DNA of 63,815 bases, from NCBI GenBank assembly GCA_964370545.1, contig CAYJJQ010000003.1:1-63815 (forward strand). The letters run 5' to 3'. Origin of the DNA: CAKOSP01 sp964370545. Its GTDB lineage: Bacteria; Bacillota_I; Bacilli_A; RF39; UBA660. Positions 18,450-28,141 of this stretch are shown here, in pieces (position 1 is the first letter of the stretch; the number at the start of each line of letters is the position of its first letter). Below the pieces are notes generated by a model. The model saw nothing but the letters and a program-made list of their open reading frames with translations, searched no databases and had not been told where the DNA came from. Made by a program: the position numbers and the translations under genes.

Positions 18450-20481
18450 TTATAAAACTTCCACTTGCATCAAAATTATAAATAGCAGTTACTTGATCTT
18501 GATCAGTAATAGTAATACTAAATCCAGTACTATCATCTTTAGTAATACTAGGTACCATACTACCTTCAATAATTATTTCTTTATTTATTATATTGGTTCC
18601 TATAGCATTATATCTATATACTTCAAGTTTATTATTATCTGTTGCAGTTAATATATTTGAGCTTATTTCTATTTGGTCATAAGGACCTGCAGCTATTTGG
18701 CCAGCCATAGTATATAAAGACATGCCACCAGATAAACTTTCTACTACTACATGATTATTAGCATATTTAATTATTGGAACAGTTATGGAAGATGTAGAGT
18801 TTAGTTTATTACCTTTTTCATTATATAAGTCATAATATCCATCTTCATGAAGTGCTGATAAATAATTATTTGGATAACTAAGTTCAGTTATACTTGTATA
18901 TTTAAATTCTGTTTTAGCACTTACACCATTACCTAGAAGTAATATTCCATGCTTACCAGCAGTGTTTTTAGCTATCATTAAGACATTTTCTGCTACTAAC
19001 TTATTAATGTTATCTCCTGCTAAATAATTAAGGTCTACAGCTGTATATGGAGCTAATCGTTTATCATTAGCTATATCATATAGATAAATAGTTGATTGTT
19101 GTGCTAAAGATGCTTTATCCATAATAAATGCATGATTTTGATATATTGGAGTAAAACTATTTTCTATATCAGATCCTGATCTGATATCTGTTTCATAAGG
19201 TATAAAACAGTTTAAATAATTTGAATCATTACTTGTAACTTTATTTTTATTATTACATGTATATACCCAGTCTAATACATCTTTATTTTCTTCTTCATAA
19301 AAATATAGTTTACCATTACTATAATTTACATAATTATATCTTTTATTAATTTCATATTCATATAAATTTATTACATTTGTTTTATTATTAGCTTTTATTT
19401 GAAATGATTCATCTCTTATCATTTCAAATGGTTCAATAGTATTTAGTACATTAGCTGAATCATCTAAGACTATATTTTTTACATAAATATTGTCTACATC
19501 ATCAGTTTTTTCATTAATATCTATTCCATCGTCATAATAATTATTAAATTCTAAGTCTTTTAAGTATAGTTTATTAAGTGTATAAGCATAAATAAAGTCC
19601 TTATCATACGTTACATAAGTATACTCACTATTATAAGTAATATTATTTTTATAGTCTATTATTTTATAATCCCCATCTTTAATAGTTACATATCTACTTG
19701 TATAACTAAGTATTTCATCATTACCTTTATAAACACTTTTATTTTCATTATCCATTACACCATATGTATTTCCTTCTTTATATATATAATTATCTTCAGA
19801 AGGTATATAACCTAGGTAATCATATTTAAATTCTAAAGAAATATCGGCTTTATCACCTAAAGACATTATTCCATATTTATTTTCACTGTTTTTAAGTATT
19901 ACTTCTCCAGTTTTATAGGCTTTAGCACTTTTATAAGTACCTATTTCTTTATTTTCAATAAAGTCATATATAATTATTATATCTTCATCTTCTACTTTTT
20001 CTTCATCTAATATTAAGGCATATCTATTACTATATATAGGTATTTCAAAAGTATAAGTACTATAATCTTCTTTTAGATAATTATTTACTGCTAAAGTACT
20101 TTCTGTTTCATAAATAGCCATAGTACATGTTTCTTCAGAAGCATTATTACATGTATATCTACCTATTTCATCTTTATCATTATTTAAGAATATTAATTCA
20201 CCATTTTCATATCTATAATTACTTTTTTCTATTACTACTAATGGTTCTTCATTAGGTATATTTTCTTTAGTATCATCTTTTAATACTACAAAAAATATTA
20301 CTATAGCTATTATAATTAATAATAATATAATACCTGCAATTATAAATATCTTCTGATTTTTACTTAAATTTTTAAAGCTAAATTTCTTCTTTTGTTTCTT
20401 TTCTACTTTTACATCTTCTATTTCATTTACTGGCATTACTTCACCAGTTATTTCAACTATTTCTTTTTCTTCATTATTCAT
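18436..20481 (-). CDS. Membrane-anchored WG-repeat-like protein (large)
   Basis: Cytoplasmic basic N-terminus (KVEKKQKKKFSFKNLSKNQK), one membrane helix (about residues 47-68), then ~610 extracellular residues with repeated short beta units. Clear repeats include YGIMSLGDKADISLEFKYDYLG, YGVMDNENKSVYKG, HGILLLGNGVSAKTEFKYTSI and a DLYNEKGNKL unit. Cys pairs CNNASEETC and CNNKNK...NYLNC recur. It is probably a beta-propeller-like surface protein. It lies downstream of a large secreted modular protein, in the same direction. Confidence 0.6.
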   Translation of the reverse strand: MNNEEKEIVEITGEVMPVNEIEDVKVEKKQKKKFSFKNLSKNQKIFIIAGIILLLIIIAIVIFFVVLKDDTKENIPNEEPLVVIEKSNYRYENGELIFLNNDKDEIGRYTCNNASEETCTMAIYETESTLAVNNYLKEDYSTYTFEIPIYSNRYALILDEEKVEDEDIIIIYDFIENKEIGTYKSAKAYKTGEVILKNSENKYGIMSLGDKADISLEFKYDYLGYIPSEDNYIYKEGNTYGVMDNENKSVYKGNDEILSYTSRYVTIKDGDYKIIDYKNNITYNSEYTYVTYDKDFIYAYTLNKLYLKDLEFNNYYDDGIDINEKTDDVDNIYVKNIVLDDSANVLNTIEPFEMIRDESFQIKANNKTNVINLYEYEINKRYNYVNYSNGKLYFYEEENKDVLDWVYTCNNKNKVTSNDSNYLNCFIPYETDIRSGSDIENSFTPIYQNHAFIMDKASLAQQSTIYLYDIANDKRLAPYTAVDLNYLAGDNINKLVAENVLMIAKNTAGKHGILLLGNGVSAKTEFKYTSITELSYPNNYLSALHEDGYYDLYNEKGNKLNSTSSITVPIIKYANNHVVVESLSGGMSLYTMAGQIAAGPYDQIEISSNILTATDNNKLEVYRYNAIGTNIINKEIIIEGSMVPSITKDDSTGFSITITDQDQVTAIYNFDASGSFINEEG

Positions 20482-20540
20482 AACTATACTCTCCTATAAT
20501 AAATATATTATATTACATAAACATAAATATTTCAAGGTAT

Positions 20541-20618
20541 AAGAAAACCACCTTTATGGTGGTTTTACTTAAGTATTGATTTGATTTCTTCAATAGGAAT
20601 CTGAGTTATTTTAACATA
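20541..20618 (-). pseudogene. 3' remnant of an Rpn gene
   Basis: About 70 bases are nearly identical to the 3' end of rpn copy 2 with its terminator (52911-52980). They include AAAACCACC/GGTGGTTTT and the codons for the last ~15 residues, with one mismatch seen. The match then jumps to the sequence upstream of rpn copy 2 (ACATAAAAAAATACGG...). This is an internally deleted rpn gene. The deletion ends carry TTATTTTTGA-like microhomology. Confidence 0.85.
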
Positions 20619-20620
20619 AA

Positions 20621-20642
20621 AAAATACGGTTATCCGTATTTT
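20621..20642 (-). terminator. Terminator of the 20646 surface gene
   Basis: AAAATACGG-ataa-CCGTATTTT followed by T on the minus strand. It is the same hairpin, one base changed, as that after the 53987 gene. Confidence 0.85.
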
Positions 20643-20645
20643 ATA

Positions 20646-22997
20646 TTATATAGAAAAAGTAAATGGGTCAGATGAAGTACCAGAACCACCACTTATTTCA
20701 ACATTTGAATTTAAATAAAGTGTAGGTCTAAGTGCATATGATCCAGTTGTGAGATTGTTATTTGTATATAATCCATCTAAAGATTGATGTTGAATATATT
20801 GCATATATTGTAAGTTTCTAGCATGCATACTCCATTCACTCAGATTTATTAAATCATAAAAATACCATGTAACATTTTCTATATTCCCTATGAAACGATA
20901 TTGTGGTTTACCAAAATCATTATCGAAATTTACATAACTCCAATAACTAGGACTGGCTGCAAATAGGTGATCACTTGGTTGAGGCAAACCTATATTATAA
21001 CTTTGTACAGTTTTTGTTGCAGTTTCATCAATATGAATAAGTTTTGGAGTTTCAATTACTGAAATAATATCACCAACGTTAAATTGTGACTTCATTATCA
21101 TGTCCTTTGCAGATAATGATAAAGTATTATAATAAGTATTATTTAAATATATATTAGCATCAGCATCATCTGCAGAACTATTAACATTTTCGCCTTCCCA
21201 CCTAGCATCACCAGAAGCATCATATATAAATCTATCACCTGTTGCCAAACCAGTAAAAACTCCATCTCCATTAATATCTATTGGTTTATCTTTCGTGAGT
21301 TTAATAATTCCATCAAAAATACCTATAATTCTCCACATTTCATCATTAAATGTTACATAGTTTTTTACTATACTATTTGATCCAGAATATCTATAATTAT
21401 TATCTTCAGCTGAGTTTGCTAAATCAACTGTATGATGATATAAACCTTCACTTTCTCCATGATTTTTCACTAAATAATTAGCAGCTGTAGGATAATATAA
21501 AGTAAATGGATCACTTTCAGTTCCCGTTCCTTCTATGATTTCAACAGAAGATTTCAGATACAAGACCGGCCGAGAGGCATAGCCGTTGTTAGCATAGATG
21601 CTGCTCACGTAACCGCTATACTTCACGTTCCACACACCGCTCGAGTGAGCGGAGTAGGCACTTATTGACCACTCGTTAACTCCACTATACATCCAGTTAC
21701 TTGCTGATATTGAGTTTGTATCATATTCAAATAAGTCTGTTGTCCATGCATTACTTGTGGCTGCATATCCATAATCACTTAGATACATTAATCCTATATT
21801 TGCCTGGGTTGTTATATGAGTTCCTGGTGATGTTGAATTTCCTCTTTCTTCGTTATAAAATGCATTTGCGGTTTGATTATTTGTATCAGGTGCTCCCAAG
21901 TACCATGTTGATGTTTCTACCATTGCTCTTGAGGTTACGTCAAGTCCTGTTGATGTAAAGTCGCAACTTCCTCTACCAGAACCCCCACAATCTGCTAAGA
22001 GATTTGGTGCTACTGTACTATTAAAATAATAGTTATTTAGAAGTTGATTTAATTCAGCTCCTCCATCATCATCGGCCCATGAGTTATCTCCGTATGGATT
22101 CTCTGCGTCCCCTGGATCAAACTCATATGTTCCTATTGATGTTTCTTTTATTATTTTTATATTACCATCAAAGACACCTATTATTCTCCACATTTCATCA
22201 TTAAATGTTACATAGTTATCTGGGTTTGCTCCTGAGTATCTATAGTTATTATCTCCTGCTCCATTTTCTAAATCAGCTGTATGCTGGTAAAGTCCATCTT
22301 CTTCTGCATGAACTGTTGTAATAAAATCACTTGCTGGAACTGCAGATAATACACTTTCGTGTTGCATTATTATTTCTGCATTAAGAGTTTTTTCAGCATT
22401 AATATTTTGACTAGTAGCTAAATTAAGTATATATATTTCTATTTCCCAATCATGTGTTATACCAGTATCTGAGTTATCTGTAGTAATAGGATAATCAGCT
22501 ACTAATTTAATATCACCACTAAAGGTAGTTATATCAAACCCTGTTACTCCAGACTCGGTAACTCTATCAAGACCTGTAATACTTGTTATTTCAACTCCCT
22601 CTGGATTAGTTATAGTCATAACAATCTCAGGAGTTTCTGTTGCTCCAGTTGAATATACAAATGGATTAACAAGTATTCTTAAAAATAAATTATAAGAACT
22701 AGTTGCTGTTTCATCATCTCTTGCTATAAGAGTAGCACTAGGATTAGTAACTCCCCTTATATTACCAGCACCATCACCAAGTGATACTTGATTCATATTA
22801 AGACTTACACCATTACCACTATCAAAAGTAAGTATATCTACACCTTTACCATAAATACTAGTAGAAGTAGTAGCTCCTGCTCCTGCTCCTACTAAATAGT
22901 AAGCATATGTTATACCAAAAACTAAAACACTAAGAAGTAGTGTTCCAGTTAATATAATAAATAATTTTTTATGCTTTAATATTTTATCTCTTATCAT
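20646..22997 (-). CDS. Large modular secreted protein with variable region (SVP1)
   Basis: A 783-residue secreted protein. An N-terminal hydrophobic segment (about 12-33) ends in GITYAYYL, resembling the TasA/camelysin (SipW-dependent) type of signal. A ~190-residue beta-rich domain follows, then two modules. Module 1 (about residues 230-500) has NYVTFNDEMWRIIGVFDG, GGAELNQLLNNYYFNS, CGGSGRGSCDF and NWMYSGVNEWSIS, ending RPVLYLKS. Module 2 is a divergent version ending ALRPTLYLNS. Three other large genes here share this plan. The patch at 21566-21690 is unusually G+C-rich and variable between copies. Ligand and function are unknown. Confidence 0.7.
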   Translation of the reverse strand: MIRDKILKHKKLFIILTGTLLLSVLVFGITYAYYLVGAGAGATTSTSIYGKGVDILTFDSGNGVSLNMNQVSLGDGAGNIRGVTNPSATLIARDDETATSSYNLFLRILVNPFVYSTGATETPEIVMTITNPEGVEITSITGLDRVTESGVTGFDITTFSGDIKLVADYPITTDNSDTGITHDWEIEIYILNLATSQNINAEKTLNAEIIMQHESVLSAVPASDFITTVHAEEDGLYQHTADLENGAGDNNYRYSGANPDNYVTFNDEMWRIIGVFDGNIKIIKETSIGTYEFDPGDAENPYGDNSWADDDGGAELNQLLNNYYFNSTVAPNLLADCGGSGRGSCDFTSTGLDVTSRAMVETSTWYLGAPDTNNQTANAFYNEERGNSTSPGTHITTQANIGLMYLSDYGYAATSNAWTTDLFEYDTNSISASNWMYSGVNEWSISAYSAHSSGVWNVKYSGYVSSIYANNGYASRPVLYLKSSVEIIEGTGTESDPFTLYYPTAANYLVKNHGESEGLYHHTVDLANSAEDNNYRYSGSNSIVKNYVTFNDEMWRIIGIFDGIIKLTKDKPIDINGDGVFTGLATGDRFIYDASGDARWEGENVNSSADDADANIYLNNTYYNTLSLSAKDMIMKSQFNVGDIISVIETPKLIHIDETATKTVQSYNIGLPQPSDHLFAASPSYWSYVNFDNDFGKPQYRFIGNIENVTWYFYDLINLSEWSMHARNLQYMQYIQHQSLDGLYTNNNLTTGSYALRPTLYLNSNVEISGGSGTSSDPFTFSI
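21566..21690 (-). other. Variable region VR-4 (DGR-like) in SVP1 module 1
   Basis: A G+C-rich patch between the constant segments encoding NWMYSGV.EWSI and RPVLYLK. Many codons are NNC (TAC, CAC, AGC, AAC, ATC). Aligned with the four other patches it varies at interior positions, and Trp and Gly positions are retained. It departs more than VR-1 to VR-3 at template-like constant positions, so it may come from an older or different template. Confidence 0.5.
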
Positions 22998-23045
22998 ATA
23001 CTCATTATATAATTAAATAAGTATTTTATCAATAAAAAATTACAA

Positions 23046-23844
23046 TTAAAATTGTAATTTACTTAATACTCTAGTTTCTTTCTTTTTAAGAGGTAAACCA
23101 TATAATAATTTTTCTTCAAATGAAAATATTTCGTCTACATTATTAATAAATTTATTATTATTTTCATTATAAAAAGAAAAATTATTAAGGTTTGTTGGTA
23201 TTACTTTTTTAAAGTAATACTCAAAAGGAGATATATAAGATGGCTTAGAATATATATTTATAATATTTAATAGATAATTAGCACTATAGCTTTTATATAT
23301 TATACTAAACTCTGGATAATTATCTATTAAATTAAGTATTAATTCATAACTAAGTATATTAGTATGATATTCTGAGATATCTTCATAACCTCTTCTAGCA
23401 CATCTTATATCATATCTATATGATTTATTATTTAAATCATTTAATTTATCTAAATCAGTTTTATAATTATAATATTCTACATATAAAGCATATATACCTT
23501 TTAAATAGTTTGTATAAAAATCATCATTATTATCTAGAATTATTTTAGCGTGATACGCATGAAATAATTCATGAATAATAGTAAATAATATATTAAAGTT
23601 AGTAAATAATATATCTTCACTTTCTATAATACTTTTTTTAACATATATAGATAATTCATTATTTATAAAAAAAACCATATTCACCATATAAATCAGTTTT
23701 TTCATAATCTATGTTTATTTTATCTATTACACTATTAATATTAAAATATTCTATAAATATTTTAATAATTAATAGTATTTCTAATCTATTTAAAATCCTA
23801 TTCTCCTTGTTACATAATAGTAATATCTTTAATACTTGATTCAT
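23046..23844 (-). pseudogene. HExxH metallopeptidase-like gene, frameshifted at a T8 run
   Basis: Two overlapping frames (23659-23844 and 23046-23705) together give one protein similar to the intact neighbour at 23841-24650. They share ILFTIIHELFHAYH (HExxH), EYHTNILSYELIL, the SFEEKLLYGLP end and the start motif NQVLKI. The break is a run of eight T on the coding strand (GG-T8-ATAAA, near 23667-23674). With seven T the frame reads ...EYGFFINNELSIYVK and is continuous. It may be a phase-variable gene, a real pseudogene or a homopolymer error. It overlaps its upstream paralog by four bases. Confidence 0.75.
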
Positions 23845-24650
23845 ATATTACATCTTTCTAAAACATAATTTTTTTCATCACTTGTAATAGGTAATCCATA
23901 TAATACTTTATCTTCAAAAGAAAATTCTTTATTTACTTTTTTAGTAAATTCATTTATATCTTCAGAATAAAAAGAAAAGTTTATTAGTTTTTTAGGAAAT
24001 ACTGTTTCATAATATACTAAAAACGGTATATATTCTTTAGGTCCGTTTAAATTATAGTTTTTAGCTATGTTAGAGGCTTTTAAAGCCTTATAACTAGTTA
24101 ATTCTTCTAAGTAGCTTTTAGATGCTTCTAGAGCTTTTAAAATAATGTTATATGCATTTATATCAGTATGATATTCTTTTAAAGATGATAATCTATTCCA
24201 GTTAGTTTTAATGGTGTAATACACCATTGATATATACTGCATAGAATTCATATTTGTATTATCATATTCATTAGCTAGATATATATCATTTAAATAATTG
24301 CCATTAAAACTATTATTCGATTTATTTATATAATGTTTAGCATGTTCAAGTTCATGTATTATGGTAAAGAGTATATCTAAGTTAAGATATAAATATATTT
24401 TATCTTTAGGATAATTATTATTTATTTTATGATTACTAGGATATATTCTTACACATTTATCAGGATAAATAAACTCTCCTTTATTACATTTATTTCTTTC
24501 ATTTAAAATAAATGTAATATCAATATTATTTATTACATCACTTAAATTAAATGCATTACATAAATACTCAGTTATAAAATATATTTCACTATAACTAAGT
24601 ATTTTATTATTCTTACTTGCACTATATATAACTTTTAATATATTATCCAT
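23841..24650 (-). CDS. Putative HExxH metallopeptidase-like protein
   Basis: A 269-residue protein with a zinc-binding-type motif LFTIIHELEHAKHYI (HExxH at about residues 98-102) and a later SLKEYHTDINAYNIIL, where Glu/Asp could supply the third ligand (E-x3-D). There is no signal peptide, so it should be cytoplasmic. It heads a two-gene tandem with a frameshifted paralog and lies between two large secreted proteins. I do not recognise the family; ImmA-type or M48-type peptidases share only the short motif. Confidence 0.55.
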   Translation of the reverse strand: MDNILKVIYSASKNNKILSYSEIYFITEYLCNAFNLSDVINNIDITFILNERNKCNKGEFIYPDKCVRIYPSNHKINNNYPKDKIYLYLNLDILFTIIHELEHAKHYINKSNNSFNGNYLNDIYLANEYDNTNMNSMQYISMVYYTIKTNWNRLSSLKEYHTDINAYNIILKALEASKSYLEELTSYKALKASNIAKNYNLNGPKEYIPFLVYYETVFPKKLINFSFYSEDINEFTKKVNKEFSFEDKVLYGLPITSDEKNYVLERCNI

Positions 24651-24707
24651 ACTATCCCCAATTAATGTTATATATTATAGCATATATGTCACATTATAGC
24701 AAATAAA

Positions 24708-24726
24708 AACATGCTTTTAGCATGTT
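24708..24726 (-). terminator. Terminator of the 24801 surface gene
   Basis: AACATGC-taaaa-GCATGTT followed by TTTA on the minus strand, just beyond the conserved G+C-rich hairpin. Confidence 0.75.
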
Positions 24727-24737
24727 AATAAAATCGG

Positions 24738-24767
24738 TCACGGCCAGACATCCGCCTGGCAGCGTGA
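24738..24767 (-). repeat. Conserved G+C-rich hairpin (copy A), DGR cruciform candidate
   Basis: A 30-nt inverted repeat between the stop codon and terminator of the 24801 gene. Outer stem TCACG/CGTGA (5 bp), a 2-nt bulge, inner stem GCCAGAC/GCCTGGC (7 positions, one mismatch) and a 4-nt loop. It is strikingly G+C-rich for this genome. A nearly identical copy follows the 53987 gene. Known DGRs often have a hairpin or cruciform just after the variable region that aids homing. Confidence 0.6.
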
Positions 24768-24800
24768 TTACATTCTCAGGGGTCAATCTTCCTTTTAGTT

Positions 24801-27128
24801 TTATAGTCCTAACTGGAACGGATCACTTTCAGTTCCCGTTCCTCCTACAATCTTCGTTTCGGCCTTCAGGTATAAGGTTGGGCGCCACGCAAACCTGATT
24901 CTGGCGCTATTAAGGAACGCATAGCCGTCTTCGTTCACATACCACACGCTGTCAGAGAAAGCCAAATCAGGCGATATTGTCCACTCGCTAATTCCTCTAT
25001 ACATCCAGTTACTTGCTGGTATTGAGTTTGTGTCATAATTATATAAGTTTGTTGTCCATGCATTACTTGATGCTGCATATCCATAATCACTTAGATACAT
25101 TAATCCTATATTTGCCTCTGTTGTTATATGGGTTCCATCTGATGTTGTACTCCCTCTTTCTGCTGTATATATGGCTCTTGCTGTTTGGAACGTGGAAGCA
25201 GGTGCACCTAAGTACCATGTTGATGTTTCTACCATTGCTCTTGCAGTTGCGTCTAACCCTGTTGATGTAAAGTCGCAACTTCCTTTACTATAAGCTCCAC
25301 AATCTGCTAAGAGATTTGGCGCTACTGTACTATTAAAATAATAGTTATTGAGTAGTTGGTTTCCCTCAGCTCCTCCATCTTCATCAGCCCATGAATTATC
25401 GTCGGCTGGATCAAACTTATATGTTCCTACTGATGTTTCTTTTATTAGTTTTACATTTCCATCAAAAACACCTATTATTCTCCACATTTCATCATTAAAT
25501 GTTACATAGTTTTTTACTAGTGTATCTGGTCCTGAGTATCTATAATTATCATCTCCTGCTCCATTTGCTAAGTCTGTTGTATGCTGATATAATCCTTCTT
25601 CTGCTCCGTGATTTTCTATTAAATGAGTAGCTGCACTTGGAGGTATAGTTACTACAAATGGATTTTCTTTAGTTCCATTTCCTCCTGTAGTGATTACTTC
25701 TGATTTTAGGTATAGGGTTGGGAGGACCTCATACCCGTTCCTGGCGTCGCCGTAGAGCACATCACCGAAGTAGTATACAAGCCACACGCTGTCAGAGTAA
25801 GTCAAAGAAGGCGATATTGACCACTCTCTAACCCCACTATACATCCAGTTACTTGCTGGTATTGAGTTTGTGGCATAATCAAATAAGTTTGTTGTCCATG
25901 CATTACTTGATGCTGCATATCCATAATCACTTATGTACATTAATCCTATATTTGCCTCTGTTGTTATATGGGTTCCTGATGATGTTAAGGTTCCTCTTTC
26001 TTCATTATAAAATACATTTGCTGTTTGGTTCCATGAATCAGGTGCTCCCAAATACCACGTCGATGTTTCTACCATTGCTCTTGCAGTTGCGTCAAGTCCA
26101 GTTGTAGTGAAGTCACAACTTCCTCTACCAGAACCTCCACAATCTGCTAAGAGATTTGGTGCTAATGTACTATTAAAATAATAGTTATTTAGGAGTTGAT
26201 TAAGTTCTGCTCCTCCATCATCATCGGCCCATGAGTCATCATCTCCAGAATCAAATTCATATGTTCCTATTGATGTTTCTTTTATTATTTTTATATTACC
26301 ATCAAAGATGCCTATTATTCTCCATAATTCGTCATTAAAGATTATATAGTTATCTACTACATCATTAGATCCAGAGTATCTATAACTATCATCTCCTGCA
26401 GAGTTTGCTAGTGAAGCAGTATGTTTTAATAGACCATTTGATGATGTTTGAGTAGTAATTATTTCTTCAGTAATAAGTGGAGATTCTATTACATCTTCTG
26501 CTTGCATTATTATATTAGCTCCAAACATAGCTCTTGAGTTAAGAGCTTGATTAGTATCTAAATTAAGTACAAAGAACTCAAAACTCCATGTTTGAGTAGT
26601 TCCTACAGTAGTATCTGATGAGCTTATAGAATAATCACTTGCTACATTAATAACTCCTTTAAAAGTAGTTATATCAAAGCCTGATACACCATTTGCAGTT
26701 GTATGAGTAAGTCCATCTAAGTTAGTTATCTCCACTCCTGCAGGATTAGTTATTTTAACTAATATTTCAGGAGTATTAACATCTTTAGAATATATAAATG
26801 TATTATTATATACATTTAAAAATACATTATAACTAGCAGTAGCTGGATCATCTTTAGCAATAAGTGTTGCACTAGGATTAGTTTCTGAACTTAAATTAAC
26901 TCCACCTTCAGTAAGGTTATCTTGAGTCATTGCAAGTGATATATCATTACCCTTAGTAAAGTATAAATTATCAAGTCCTGAACCCGTTAAAGAACCCTCT
27001 GTAATCGCTACACCTTCTCCTAAAATTGCAAAATATGCATATGTAGCACCAAACACAATTAAAAGTAGGATTAATACTCCTACTACTAATAATACTGTTT
27101 TTCTTTTAATATTACTTAATTTTTTCAT
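24801..27128 (-). CDS. Large modular secreted protein with two variable regions (SVP2)
   Basis: A 775-residue secreted protein. The hydrophobic N-terminus (about 11-32) ends GATYAYF, then a ~200-residue beta-rich domain. Two closely similar ~240-residue modules follow, each with NDE(L/M)WRIIG, SWADDDGGAELNQLLNNYYFNS, a Cys pair (LADCGG...GSCDF), AMVETSTWYLGAP, GLMY(L/I)SDYGYAASSNAW and (R/S)EW(S/T)ISP, ending PTLYLK. Each module has a variable patch before PTLYLK. The 3' ~55 coding bases and the downstream hairpin are almost identical to those of the 53987 gene. Function is unknown; display of a variable binding face is an inference. Confidence 0.7.
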   Translation of the reverse strand: MKKLSNIKRKTVLLVVGVLILLLIVFGATYAYFAILGEGVAITEGSLTGSGLDNLYFTKGNDISLAMTQDNLTEGGVNLSSETNPSATLIAKDDPATASYNVFLNVYNNTFIYSKDVNTPEILVKITNPAGVEITNLDGLTHTTANGVSGFDITTFKGVINVASDYSISSSDTTVGTTQTWSFEFFVLNLDTNQALNSRAMFGANIIMQAEDVIESPLITEEIITTQTSSNGLLKHTASLANSAGDDSYRYSGSNDVVDNYIIFNDELWRIIGIFDGNIKIIKETSIGTYEFDSGDDDSWADDDGGAELNQLLNNYYFNSTLAPNLLADCGGSGRGSCDFTTTGLDATARAMVETSTWYLGAPDSWNQTANVFYNEERGTLTSSGTHITTEANIGLMYISDYGYAASSNAWTTNLFDYATNSIPASNWMYSGVREWSISPSLTYSDSVWLVYYFGDVLYGDARNGYEVLPTLYLKSEVITTGGNGTKENPFVVTIPPSAATHLIENHGAEEGLYQHTTDLANGAGDDNYRYSGPDTLVKNYVTFNDEMWRIIGVFDGNVKLIKETSVGTYKFDPADDNSWADEDGGAEGNQLLNNYYFNSTVAPNLLADCGAYSKGSCDFTSTGLDATARAMVETSTWYLGAPASTFQTARAIYTAERGSTTSDGTHITTEANIGLMYLSDYGYAASSNAWTTNLYNYDTNSIPASNWMYRGISEWTISPDLAFSDSVWYVNEDGYAFLNSARIRFAWRPTLYLKAETKIVGGTGTESDPFQLGL
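24881..25000 (-). other. Variable region VR-1 (DGR-like), C-terminal module of SVP2
   Basis: A ~120-bp patch bounded by GGCGCCACGC and the conserved CTATACATCC. Relative to VR-2 and VR-3, codon columns change mainly in bases 1-2, as in GAT/CGT/TCT, GCT/ACT/ACT and TTC/TAC/TAC, while TTG, TCT and TGG are constant. This fits AAT, ACT and AAC template codons mutated at A. The flank after it is identical to that of VR-2. Confidence 0.6.
25721..25840 (-). other. Variable region VR-3 (DGR-like), first module of SVP2
   Basis: Same position in the first module. It shares TCG CCT, TTG, TCT and TGG columns with VR-1 and VR-2 but differs at most interior codons, with many NNC codons (TAC, TTC, CTC, GGC, GAC). 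The 3' flank differs from those of VR-1 and VR-2, so if homing acts here it may need another anchor. Confidence 0.55.
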
Positions 27129-27140
27129 AAATAAATTCCT

Positions 27141-27431
27141 TTATTTTATCATATCTAATATTTGCTCTTTACTTTTAAATCCTATTTCTTTTTTTATTTC
27201 TTTTCCATTATCAAAATATATAATTGTAGGTATACTCATTACACCATATTTATTAGCAAGCATTTGATGATTATCTACATTAACCTTTATTACATCTACT
27301 TCAGTAATACTTTCAAGTACTGGCGCTAGCATTTTACATGGTCCACACCAATCAGCATAAAAATCAACTATATACTTTCCATTTTTAATTACATCTTCTA
27401 AATTTTCATTTTCATTTAATATTTTAATCAT
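27141..27431 (-). CDS. trxA: Thioredoxin
   Basis: A 96-residue thioredoxin fold with the redox site DFYADWCGPCKMLAPVL (CGPC) and the cis-Pro region VMSIPTIIYFDNGKEI. It reduces protein disulfides in the cytoplasm. It follows cvpA by 8 bases and lies just before the surface island, so cvpA-trxA probably form an operon. It is slightly shorter than the usual ~105 residues. Confidence 0.95.
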   Translation of the reverse strand: MIKILNENENLEDVIKNGKYIVDFYADWCGPCKMLAPVLESITEVDVIKVNVDNHQMLANKYGVMSIPTIIYFDNGKEIKKEIGFKSKEQILDMIK

Positions 27432-27439
27432 TTTTTCTC

Positions 27440-28141
27440 CTATCCAAATGTTACAAGTGGTAAATCTATTTTACCCTCATCTATTAAATCTTGAACTTCA
27501 CTAGCTGTTATTAATCTATATTCTATCATAATATTAAGTATTTCTATTTGAAGTGCATCTATATCTTCAGTATCTTCATATTTATCTACTGCTATAGCAA
27601 TACTTTCTGCTGTAGAAGTTGTTGTAGCAAGCACTGTTCTTATAACAGGAGTTCTATTAAGAAGTGTATATCCATAACTACTATCAGTTACATAATTAGT
27701 TGTGTTAGGTATTTGTACTAATATAAATATTAATATAAATGATATAATAACACCTTCTATAAAACCTACTATACCACCAAGTATCTTATTTGGTAAATAA
27801 AGTATAATAGTCGCTTTTAATATTTTATCCAGTATACCAGCAAATATTAATAATATATTAAGTAAACTATAAAGCATAATAAATACAAATAAAAATGCTA
27901 ACCCATGATAAAATAAAATACTTATACTTTCTATTTCATTAAATACCCCACCAAAGTTATAAAAAGGTAATACATCTATTAAAAAATTAGCAAGTGGAGT
28001 CTTTATCATATATGAAACAAAAGCAATAACAACTATACCTATAAGTTGTACCGAAGTTCTAATAACACCTTTTTTATATCCAATCAAAGTAAATAGTAAA
28101 ACTATTAAAAACATACCAATATCTATAAAGTTCATAATCAA
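27440..28141 (-). CDS. CvpA-family membrane protein
   Basis: Four predicted membrane segments and the CvpA start pattern MNFIDIGMFLIVLLFTLIGYKKGVIRT...QLIGIVVIAFVSYMIKTPLANFL. Another family-type segment is NKILGGIVGFIEGVIISFILIFIL. A ~75-residue soluble tail follows. CvpA/YshB proteins are of uncertain function, tied to colicin V production in E. coli. In Bacillota the gene commonly lies next to zapA/mutS2; here it lies between rnhC and trxA. Probably co-transcribed with trxA. Confidence 0.85.
   Translation of the reverse strand: MIMNFIDIGMFLIVLLFTLIGYKKGVIRTSVQLIGIVVIAFVSYMIKTPLANFLIDVLPFYNFGGVFNEIESISILFYHGLAFLFVFIMLYSLLNILLIFAGILDKILKATIILYLPNKILGGIVGFIEGVIISFILIFILVQIPNTTNYVTDSSYGYTLLNRTPVIRTVLATTTSTAESIAIAVDKYEDTEDIDALQIEILNIMIEYRLITASEVQDLIDEGKIDLPLVTFG

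Noticed and set aside
24738..24767. Integron attC site
   Set aside because: The hairpin is G+C-rich, but no attC-type core (GTTRRRY) is present, and no integrase or cassette array is seen.
24660..24800. Reverse transcriptase or template repeat near the variable genes
   Set aside because: I looked for a YxDD-type protein and an A-rich template copy in all intergenic gaps and frames and found none in the window; the DGR proposal therefore depends on genes elsewhere.
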